From JBBQXH01 sp963710975 (lineage in GTDB: Bacteria; Actinomycetota; Thermoleophilia; Gaiellales; Gaiellaceae): 64,000 bases of DNA. Position 1 is the first letter of the stretch; the number at the start of each line of letters is the position of its first letter. Where the stretch lies: the NCBI GenBank assembly GCA_963710975.1, contig CAVQCG010000001.1, positions 248,001-312,000 of the forward strand. The letters run 5' to 3'. Positions 53,056-60,650 of the stretch are shown piece after piece. The notes under the pieces were generated by a model. The model made no database searches. It was not told the origin of the DNA and saw only the letters and a program-made list of their open reading frames with translations. The translations under genes and the position numbers were made by a program.

Positions 53056-53774
53056 CAGTCGTCGATGATCGCAACCGCACGAACCGGGGCGGCGGTCGTC
53101 CCGAGCCACTTGATGGGGAACACCGAGAGCTTGAACCCGTGCGTGGGAAGCTGATCCAGGTTCATGAGGTTCTCGAGATGCCAGTAGTCCTCGTCCATCA
53201 TCACCTTGTGCGCTTCCCAGAAGTGCTTGCCCTCGAACATCGCCCAGACGGGCGGGTCGAAGGTGATCGCGTCGATCCCCATCATCCTGACGCCGTGGGC
53301 GATCAGGTGCCGCGTCGCTTCGGCGGTCATTCCCGAATGGTCGGTCCGGTACCGCTCCTCGGTGTTGTACGCGCCGGCGCCCGTGTGGATGAGGACGATG
53401 TCGCGCTCTTTGAGCGTGTAGCCGATCGACTCGAGCGCTTCGTCGATGTCGGCCACCGTGATGCGGTAGCCCGACTCGCGGTCGGTGAAGTCGAGCCGGA
53501 CGCCGTCGGAGAAGCAGTACTCGAGTGGGATGCCCTCGACCCCGGGCGCGTCGGGGCCGCGCAGATGCTTGACCGCATCGCAGTGCGTTCCGACGTGGTC
53601 GTTCTGGATGACGAGGTAGCTCGCAGTGAGCCAGTCGGCCCCGTACTCGGCCGCGCCGATCCGCTCGGCGAACTCCTGCCAGCTCTCGTACATGAGCAGC
53701 GTCGGCGGCGGGACGCGTGGAAACGTGAGCATGTCCTTGTGAACGGGCATGGAGAGATCGACGAGCCGGGTCAC
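53055..53774 (-). CDS. Cyclase-family metal-dependent hydrolase (kynurenine-formamidase-like)
   Basis: 239 residues with the family metal motif NDHVGTHCDAVKHLRG (HxGTHxDxxxH) and a DLSMPVHKDMLTFPR start. Family members are arylformamidases or hydrolases of cyclic amides and lactones. It overlaps GntR (GTGA) upstream and the ATP-binding subunit (TGATG) downstream, so it lies between the two halves of the split phosphotransferase. Confidence 0.88.
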   Translation of the reverse strand: MTRLVDLSMPVHKDMLTFPRVPPPTLLMYESWQEFAERIGAAEYGADWLTASYLVIQNDHVGTHCDAVKHLRGPDAPGVEGIPLEYCFSDGVRLDFTDRESGYRITVADIDEALESIGYTLKERDIVLIHTGAGAYNTEERYRTDHSGMTAEATRHLIAHGVRMMGIDAITFDPPVWAMFEGKHFWEAHKVMMDEDYWHLENLMNLDQLPTHGFKLSVFPIKWLGTTAAPVRAVAIIDD

Positions 53775-54415
53775 GGAGTTCCTCCTCTGAGAACGAGCTC
53801 GCCGAACTCCTCGATGTGCCGGCGCATCGCGCGGCCCGCTCGCTCGGGGTCGTGCTCGGAGAGCGCGGCGAGCACGGGCTCGTGCGTGTTGGCAAGCTCG
53901 TGGTGGTCGATGCCTGTCTTGAGAGCGGTGATGATCGTACGTGCCTCGACGCGGAGCGACGTCCAGACGTCGAGCAGAATCCGGTTTTCCGCGGCCTCCA
54001 CGATCACGCGGTGGAAGCGAACGTCGTGCTCGACGAGGCCGTGGAGGTCAGCCCCGTCCGCTGCCCGTCGCATCGCGGCGAGCTCGTCCTCGAGCAGCCC
54101 GACGTCGCCGCCGAGGCGAGCAGCCGCCTCGCGGGCCGCCAGCTCCTCGACGGCTGCTCGCACGGGGTAGATCTCTGCGAGCTCCTCCTCCGTGACCGCG
54201 CGCACGCGAGAGCCGCGGAACGGTTCCGACTCGACGAAACGAAGCACCTCCAGATCTCGAAGCGCCTCACGGACGGGTGCCTGACTCGTCCCGAGCTCCT
54301 GGGCGATGCGTGTCTCGACGAGCCGGTCGCCCGGCCGGTACTCCCCTGCGAGAATCCGCTCGAGCAGCAACTCCTTGACCTGCTCGCGCAGGACGGTGCG
54401 GGTGACGGCGCTCAT
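53771..54415 (-). CDS. GntR-family (FadR-type, FCD domain) regulator
   Basis: 214 residues. Winged helix: LLLERILAGEYRPGDRLVET and LGTSQAPVREALRDLEV. The FCD ligand domain includes IYPVRAAVEELAAREAA and the metal His set around HDVRFHRVIVEAA. GGAGG precedes the ATG. It sits 121 bp after the swivelling-domain gene and starts the tightly overlapped rest of the operon, so a second promoter with an operator may lie in 54416-54536. Confidence 0.9.
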   Translation of the reverse strand: MSAVTRTVLREQVKELLLERILAGEYRPGDRLVETRIAQELGTSQAPVREALRDLEVLRFVESEPFRGSRVRAVTEEELAEIYPVRAAVEELAAREAAARLGGDVGLLEDELAAMRRAADGADLHGLVEHDVRFHRVIVEAAENRILLDVWTSLRVEARTIITALKTGIDHHELANTHEPVLAALSEHDPERAGRAMRRHIEEFGELVLRGGTP

Positions 54416-54536
54416 CTCGTCCTCCGCGGGCGCGGGGGCCGCCCGCGTGCCTCCTCCCAGCTCGAGCGTAGCGCCGAGATCCGCGCGAGTGACGCACGAA
54501 ATGCGCCGAGAGACGGGCCGAATCGTGTCGCGTCTG

Positions 54537-56269
54537 TCACGCGAGAATCTCGACGACGCCGGTCGACCCGTTGACGCGCACGCGATCACCCGTCTTGATC
54601 CGCTCGGTGGCGATCGACGTCCCGACGACCGCCGGAATGCCGAACTCGCGCGACACGACGGCCGGATGCGCGGCAACTCCGCCCGCGTCCGTCACGAGCC
54701 CGGCGATCTTCGTGAAGAGCACGACCCATGCCGGGTTCGTCATCTGGCAGACGAGGATCTCGCCCTCCTTCACCTGATCGAACTCGTCGAGGGACGCGAC
54801 CTGACGGGCGATCCCTTCGGCGATCCCGGGCGACGCGGCCAGCCCGGTGATCTGATCTTCGGACGACGGCGGCTCGCGCGAGAACTTCTCGGGAAAACCC
54901 CAGAGCGTGTAGTACGGGAAGTCGAGCTGGGACCTCGTCGCCGTGCCGACCCAGTCGGGGGGCGGATTGCGAATGCGTCCTCCCGCTCGTCCCGCCGGGA
55001 CGACACGAGCGTGCGTGCATCGAATGCCGCGGGGCTGGCGGTGAGGAGGCGCAGCTCGTTGTAACGCAGGTAGAGCACGTCCTCCGGGTCGTCGATCACG
55101 CCCTCCTCGACGAGCCGCTTGCCGATCGCGATCGCGACCAGCCGGAGTCGCGCGTTCGTGCCCTGGTCGATGAAGAAGTGGTGGTCGGGCGTGAGCGGGT
55201 TCATCCGCAGCGAGAGGTCGAGTGCGGCCTGGAGCTTGTCGCGACCCTCACCAGCGGGAACGTCGTCCATGAGATCGTGAACCGCGGACTCGAGATCCTC
55301 CTTCACGGCCGCCAGGGCGCCGGCGTAGTCGTAGTCGGACTCGAGGTACCCGCGAACAGCCTCGATGATCGGTGCCGGATTCTCGCGCCAGGTCGGGTAG
55401 ACGAACTCGTGCGACCAGATCGCCTTCGCGCCGAATTCGGCTTGATAGGGCCCGAGCTTCTCCTCGACGAAGCTCCGCCCACGCTCTGACGCATCGAGCG
55501 CCTTGAGGACCGCCGCCGCGTTGTCGCCCGCCCGGAAGGCGTCGGCCAGCTCGGAGTCGGCCTTCACCTCCTCCTTCATCTGCCAGAGCGCCTCGATCGA
55601 GTCCCAGTTGCGGTCGTCGACCGAGCTCTGAAGGCGGCCGACGAGGCCGGGATCGACCTCGCCTTTCACTTCCTCGATCGTCGCGTTCAGCGCGATCGTG
55701 GCCGAGAACTGCGCAAAGTTGAGCATCCAGTGGATCTTCCAGTGGCGATCGTGGACGTCGATCGCATCCTCGAAGAGGACTGCAAGCTCGACGAGGGTCG
55801 CGTCGTCCATGTCGTAGCCGTCGAGATAGGCGAAGTTCTGCTCGATCTCCGGCCGGAGGCGATCGCGCCACCAGTCGAGGAAGTTGAGCGCGTAGTGAGG
55901 GAGCACGAAGCCGAGGTACGCGCCCATCGTGCCGGCATAGCCGGGATCGCGCGGGACTCGCGGCACGTAGCGGGCTTCGTACTCAGTTGCCTCGGCTCGC
56001 AGCGACTCGTCGGCGGGAATCGCAGCCATGTAGGCGTACCCGTTGATCTTCTTCATGATCCAGTCGCTCGCGAACGGAGTCGCGAAGCGCCGGAACATGT
56101 GGTCGCACGTGAGCCACCACCCGCCGATGTCGAAGAAGAGCGGCGAGACGGGATTCGGGCAGTGCAGGTCGTCGTAGATCCAGAGGAGCTCCTTCTCCCC
56201 CTCCGCCCATTCGATCGGGAACTCGTCCGAGCCGTAGAAGCTTCCGAGGATCTCCTCGCCAGCTGCCAT
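54537..56269 (-). pseudogene. PEP-utilising swivelling-domain subunit (phenylphosphate-synthase PpsA-like), frameshifted in a C run
   Basis: Reading from the ATG at 56267-56269 (AGGGGG upstream), about 430 residues of a PEP-utiliser middle domain (LLWIYDDLHCPNPVSPLFFD, DVLYLRYNELRLL) run to DAFAIR. At a G6 run (54957-54962) one base is missing. With it restored the frame continues PPPDWVGTATRSQLDFPYYT and the phospho-His domain AGGVAAHPAVVSREFGIPAV to a TGA at 54537, 577 residues in all. It has no ATP-grasp domain, which is the separate gene at 52234. The central His should carry phosphate to the substrate. Confidence 0.85.
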
Positions 56270-56299
56270 CTCGCTGCCCCCTTCGTCCGACGTCACGGG

Positions 56300-56320
56300 G
56301 ATCATCGATCATCGATCATC
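56300..56320. repeat. Three tandem GATCATC heptamers between divergent units
   Basis: GATCATC repeats three times in perfect tandem, starting 31 bp upstream of the minus operon's first gene and ending 25 bp before the divergent SDR. Position suggests an operator or promoter-spacing element; GntR is a candidate binder. Confidence 0.45.
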
Positions 56321-56345
56321 GCCCGTCAAGCGCCGTTCGACGACA

Positions 56346-57116
56346 ATGCAACCCGTGGGATCTCTCGACGGGCGCGTTGCCCTCGTCACCGGGGCTGGCA
56401 CTGGAATCGGACGGGCAAGCGCGATCCGGCTTGCCGCCGAGGGCGCAGCTGTCACGGTGACCGGAAGGCGGCCGGAGCTCCTCGCGGAAACCGTCGCAAG
56501 GATCGAGAGCGGTGGCGCCCGTGCGCATGCCGTCCCTGGCGACGTCTCGCTCGAGGCGGATGCGAAGCGGATGGTCGACGAGACGGTTGCAGCCTTCGGT
56601 GGGCTTCACGTCCTCGTCAACAACGCCGGCTCGATCCGGCGGAACGTGCTCCTGCACGAAACGCCGACCGACCGTTGGGACGACCTCGTGACGGCGAATC
56701 TCCGCAGTGTCTTTCTCGTCACCCGGGCCGCGCTCGCGGCCATGCTCGAGACAGACGGCGACCGTTCCATCGTCAACATCGCGTCGACGTTCGCCCACAC
56801 GAATGCCGTAGGAGTATCGCCCTACGCCGCGGCGAAGGGAGGCGTCGTCGCTCTCACGCGATCGCTCGCCGTCGAGTACGCAGACCGCGGGATCCGCGCG
56901 AACTGCATCTGCCCGGGCATCGTGGTGACGCCGCTGGCGTACGTCGACCGGCCGAACTTCGAGGAGGATCGCACCCGCCTCGAGGCCCTCTTCCCACTCG
57001 GGCGGCTCGGCGAGCCCGACGACGTTGCCGCGGCCGTCGCTTACTTTGCCTCACCGGAGGCGGGATGGGTGACCGGCGTCGTCATGGATGTCGACGGCGG
57101 TTTCACCGCCCGTTGA
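56346..57116 (+). CDS. Short-chain dehydrogenase/reductase
   Basis: 256 residues: VALVTGAGTGIGRASAIRLA, VLVNNAGSIRRN, catalytic S in NIASTFAH and YAAAKGGVVAL (Y-x3-K), ending VTGVVMDVDGGFTAR. It is divergent from the eleven-gene operon and shares its control region with the GATCATC repeats, so the two may be co-regulated. The SRPBCC gene follows directly. Confidence 0.9.
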   Translation: MQPVGSLDGRVALVTGAGTGIGRASAIRLAAEGAAVTVTGRRPELLAETVARIESGGARAHAVPGDVSLEADAKRMVDETVAAFGGLHVLVNNAGSIRRNVLLHETPTDRWDDLVTANLRSVFLVTRAALAAMLETDGDRSIVNIASTFAHTNAVGVSPYAAAKGGVVALTRSLAVEYADRGIRANCICPGIVVTPLAYVDRPNFEEDRTRLEALFPLGRLGEPDDVAAAVAYFASPEAGWVTGVVMDVDGGFTAR

Positions 57117-57117
57117 C

Positions 57118-57558
57118 GTGGGGATCCTCACACGGGAACTCTGGCTCCGGCGTACACGCGATGAGGTCTTCCCGTTCTTCGCGGACGCATTCAACCTCGA
57201 GGCGATCACGCCGCCGTGGCTGCGGTTTCGCGTCATCACGCCCGCCCCGATCGAGATGCGCCAGGGTACTCGGATCGACTACCGGCTCCGGTTTCGTGGC
57301 GTGCCGGTCCGCTGGCACAGTGAGATCACTGCATGGGATCCACCACACCGCTTCGTCGACGAGCAGCGACGTGGCCCCTACCGCCACTGGATCCACGAGC
57401 ACACGTTCGAGACACACAAGGGCGGAACGCTCGTCCGCGATCACGTCGACTATGCCGTCGCGGGAGGTGCGTTTCTCGAGCGCGCGTTCGTCGCGCGCGA
57501 CCTCGACCGGATCTTCGAGTTCCGCAGCGCGACGCTCCGCGAGCTTCTCGAGGGGTGA
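57118..57558 (+). CDS. SRPBCC-family (START-like) ligand-binding protein
   Basis: About 146 residues from the GTG at 57118; an ATG at 57088 in the same frame would overlap the SDR by 29 bases. Motifs FPFFADAFNLEAITPPWLRF, VRWHSEITAWDPPHRFVDEQ and GPYRHWIHEHTF fit the SRPBCC group that binds hydrophobic ligands. The stop TGA (57556-57558) lies inside the 3' end of the opposing tRNA-His gene. Confidence 0.82.
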   Translation: MGILTRELWLRRTRDEVFPFFADAFNLEAITPPWLRFRVITPAPIEMRQGTRIDYRLRFRGVPVRWHSEITAWDPPHRFVDEQRRGPYRHWIHEHTFETHKGGTLVRDHVDYAVAGGAFLERAFVARDLDRIFEFRSATLRELLEG

Positions 57559-57627
57559 CCGGAGGGACTCGAACCCTCGACCACCGGGACCACAACCCGG
57601 GGCTCTACCAACTGAGCTACGGCCACC
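57555..57627 (-). tRNA. tRNA-His (anticodon GTG)
   Basis: A full cloverleaf on the minus strand: acceptor GTGGCCG/CGGTCAC with the extra 5' G of tRNA-His, D-arm with AGCTCAGTTGGTAGAGC, anticodon arm CCGGG-TTGTGGT-CCCGG reading GTG, and T-arm GAGGG-TTCGAGT-CCCTC. CCA is not encoded. Its 3' end overlaps the SRPBCC stop codon on the other strand. Confidence 0.95.
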
Positions 57628-57675
57628 GTGCCGCAGTCACGATAGCCGAGGGCGAGGGTGCTACGCTCGCCACGG

Positions 57676-57748
57676 GCGCCTGTAGCTCAGTGGACAGAGC
57701 GACGGCCTTCTAAGCCGTTGGTCGCAGGTTCGAATCCTGCCAGGCGCA
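57676..57748 (+). tRNA. tRNA-Arg (anticodon TCT)
   Basis: 73-nt cloverleaf: acceptor GCGCCTG/CAGGCGC, D-arm TAGCTCAGTGGACAGAGC, anticodon arm ACGGC-CTTCTAA-GCCGT reading TCT, T-arm GCAGG-TTCGAAT-CCTGC, discriminator A. CCA is not encoded. From the anticodon loop to just past the 3' end it is duplicated at 63376-63423, as expected for an integration site. Confidence 0.95.
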
Positions 57749-57752
57749 TCAG
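57705..57752 (+). repeat. Putative attachment site inside tRNA-Arg
   Basis: 48 bp from the anticodon arm through four bases past the tRNA end match 63376-63423 at 47 of 48 positions in direct orientation. That is the usual crossover segment for tyrosine recombinases at tRNA genes. The intact tRNA marks one boundary; no integrase gene is next to it. Confidence 0.65.
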
Positions 57753-57819
57753 GCGCAATCTCCGCAGCAGACTCAAGGACGTAGCAGCAGGCGGCCGAGG
57801 TGCCCAGGGATTCGGGTCA

Positions 57820-58608
57820 TCAGTCGCTGTCCGTCACGTAGCCGAAGGCACGCCACCCACCGTCGACGATCAGAGACGTGCCCGTGACGAAGCTCGAATC
57901 CTCGTCCGCTGCGAGAAAGAGCGCCGCCTTCGCGATCTCGTCAGGTCGGCCAAAGCGCTTCATCGGCGTCCGCCTCAGATACGCCTCGGCGTTCACGAGC
58001 CCCTCCTCGATCGCACGGTCGAGCAGCTCGGTACGAGTGACGCCCGGACAGATCGCGTTCACGCGCACGCCGTGCTCCGCCCACTCGATCGCAAGCACCT
58101 CTGTCATGCTTACGACGGCGGCCTTGGCAGCGTTGTACGCGAGCCGCATGGGAAACGCGACCGTCGCGTTCATCGAGGAGATGTTCACGATTGCCCCGCC
58201 GCCCTTCTGGATCATCTGACGTCCGAAGGCCTGGCAGCAGAAGAACACGCCTGTCGCCATCACGTCGAGGGATCGCCGCCAGGGCTCCTCGGGGAAATCG
58301 AGCGACGGGCCCATGAGCGCGACGCCGGCGTTGTTGACGAGCACGTCGCAGGGGCCGAGCTCGGCCTCGACCGCCGAAGCGGTTCTCACGACGGCCTCGC
58401 GGTCGGCGACGTCGCACAGGTAGGCACGCGCCTCCGTCCCGCGTGCCGCCAGGTCGTTTGCCGCCTCCTGCCCGGCCTGGCCGTCGAGCTCGAGGATCGC
58501 GATCCGGGCGCCATTCGCGGCGAACTCCTCGACGATCGCCCGTCCGATCCCCCGCGCACCGCCCGTGACGACGCAGACCTTTCCCTGCAGCTTCGTGTCC
58601 TGTCCCAT
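57820..58608 (-). CDS. Short-chain dehydrogenase/reductase
   Basis: 262 residues: VCVVTGGARGIGRAIVEEFA, VLVNNAGVAL, catalytic S in NISSMNATVAF and YNAAKAAVVSM (Y-x3-K), PGVTRTELLD, ending TGTSLIVDGGWRAFG. It is the last gene on the minus strand inside the tRNA-bounded segment, 10 bp after the lipoprotein gene. Confidence 0.9.
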   Translation of the reverse strand: MGQDTKLQGKVCVVTGGARGIGRAIVEEFAANGARIAILELDGQAGQEAANDLAARGTEARAYLCDVADREAVVRTASAVEAELGPCDVLVNNAGVALMGPSLDFPEEPWRRSLDVMATGVFFCCQAFGRQMIQKGGGAIVNISSMNATVAFPMRLAYNAAKAAVVSMTEVLAIEWAEHGVRVNAICPGVTRTELLDRAIEEGLVNAEAYLRRTPMKRFGRPDEIAKAALFLAADEDSSFVTGTSLIVDGGWRAFGYVTDSD

Positions 58609-58618
58609 GCTCTCCGCT

Positions 58619-59164
58619 TTACGGCTTGTATTGCTGGACTATCCGGCGGACGGTATCGACGTGCACGGTGATCCATATTCCCGTCTCCAACGGCTCGAAC
58701 AACTCGAGGCTGCTCTCGCCGTCGACGATCCCCGCCAGCTCGGAGACCGTGATCTGGGCCGGCGCCCAATCGCCCCCGTACTGACTGTAGGCCAGCGCCG
58801 TGACACGTGCGTTGTCCGGGACGAGGTAGGTCAGCAGCCGGTTGCCCTCCTCGATGACGTAGTTGTCATTCGGGACGGGCTGGCCCGGTTCGACCGCCCC
58901 GTCCTCGGCAGCGGCGGTGTTCGCCGTCACTCCCGAAAGAACCCAGGCTGGGTCGAACCGCATCTCGTAATGGTCGTCCCTCGGGTGTCAGCGACTTGAT
59001 GTGGCCGAACTGGACGTACAGGGCCGGTGGACCGAGGCCGGTCGCCGTGGCGGCGGCCGATGTGACCGTCTTCGTCTCCGTAACCGTCTCGGTGCCGCCG
59101 CACCCCGCCGCGACGACGACACGAGAAGAAGGCCGGTGGTCAGACCGAAGACCCACCGCTGCAT
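58619..59164 (-). pseudogene. Predicted lipoprotein of unknown function, two frame breaks
   Basis: Three frame segments join into one protein. A signal peptide (MQRWVFGLTTGLLLV, ATG 59162-59164) meets the lipobox VVVAAGCGGTETVTETKTV after a slip near 59115-59125. The sequence then slips again at a C3 run (58978-58980), before MRFDPAWVLSGVTANTAAAE and the remaining 105 residues. Repaired, it is about 180 residues. The Thr/Val/Glu linker after the lipid Cys is typical of actinobacterial secreted lipoproteins. No family is recognised for the C-terminal domain. Confidence 0.6.
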
Positions 59165-59239
59165 GCTCCGGAGTCTACGCCGCTCATCCAAGACCGCCGT
59201 TCAGTGCCGTGGATCGTCTGGGCATGCCGCTCGGGCGGG

Positions 59240-60650
59240 TCACGGGGAACCGGACGCGCCTTCGAGCCGGAGCGGGAGGCGGACTGTGAAGCGGGTGTCC
59301 CCCGGGCCCGACTCGACGGTCAACTCGCCGCGATGCTTGTTGACGATCCGCTGGGCGATGTCGAGACCGAGGCCGGTGCCCTTCCCGACCTCCTTGGTCG
59401 TGAAGAACGGCTCGAAGATGCGCGCCATGGCCTCTTCGGGGATCCCCGAGCCGTCGTCGGCGATCTCGACGACGACGCGATCGGCGTCGCGTCTCGAACT
59501 GAGCCTGATCGTCCCGCTCCCCTCGAGCGCATCGATCGCGTTGTCGATCAGGTTCGTCCAGAGCTGATTGAGCTCGGAGCCATAGCCCTCGATCCGGCGG
59601 TAGGCTCGGATCGAGATCCTGCTCGACGGTGATCGATCCCTGCTTCAGCTTGTGGCCGAGAATCGTGAGGGTGCTGGCCAGGCCCTTGTTCACGTCGACG
59701 TCGCCCCTCGGCGCCTGATCCATGTAGGAGTACTGCTTCACCGCCTCGATCAGGGTCGAGATCCTCGATGTCGCCTCGGACGCGGTCTCGATCAGGATCG
59801 GGGCCTGTGCGACGGCACTGAGCCAGCGGACGGCAGCCGGGAGCGTGGTCTCACCAACCTGTCCGACGAGCTCGTCGATCAAGGACTCGTCGACACCCGC
59901 AGGGATGAGCATCGCCGCCACCCAGGGCGCGTCCTCGACGCCGTGCGCCGTGAGCCGCGCCGCAAGCACCTCCTCACGATCGCTCGCCTCGAGCAGGTCG
60001 AGATCTCGCGCCGAAGCATGGTCGAGCCGCTGGCGCACCTCGAGCATTGCGTGCATCTGCTCGCGGGAGAGGCCGGCGAGCACGAGCTCGTCGAGCGCGG
60101 AGTCGTGCGCCCGAAGCACATCGCCGAGCTCTGTCACTGCGCGCCGGGCAGCGGCTGCGGGATTGTTCAACTCGTGCGCCAGCCCTGCTGCGAGCCCCCC
60201 GAGGGCAACGAGCTTCTCGCGCTGGGCGGCGGCGGCGGCGGCGCCCTGAAAGCCCTGCATGAGCCGGGCGAAGACGCGGAAGACGACGCGCCGCACAGAC
60301 TGCTCCTCGATCACGAGCCGGTGGAAGGCGTCGGGCTCGAGGCAGAACACCCGGGACGCCGTGACGGCCCGCGTCGAGGCGCCGTACGGCGTGTCGGCGA
60401 GGAGCGCGATGGCGCCGAGGTAGCCGCCGGCGACGTGCCGCTGCATGACCATCTCGCTGCCGCCCACCGATTTCGTCGACTCGAGCTCGCCCTCGAGCAG
60501 GAACATGAAGGACGTAGCGTGGTCGCCCTCGAGGAACAGCGTCTCACCCGGCGCGAAGCGTCGCTCGACCCCGGCCGCTTCGAGCTCGGTGAACCGTTCC
60601 TCGCCGACGTCGGCGAGCAGCTCGATGTCCCGGAGCGACTCGATGCTCAT
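59240..60650 (-). pseudogene. Cyclic-nucleotide-binding-domain sensor histidine kinase, frameshifted before the ATPase domain
   Basis: The N-terminal CRP-like sensor (FAPGETLFLEGDHATSFMFL, GGYLGAIALLADTPYGAST) is followed by the dimerisation helix with the phospho-acceptor H159 (LAAGLAHELNNPAAAARRAV). After DPSLP the frame slips near 59595. The ATPase domain continues in the next frame: GSELNQLWTNLIDNAIDALE, IADDGSGIPEEAM and KGTGLGLDIAQRIV. Repaired length is about 470 residues. The ATG overlaps the stop of the receiver-flavoprotein gene (ATGA), so sensor and partner are coupled. Confidence 0.87.
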
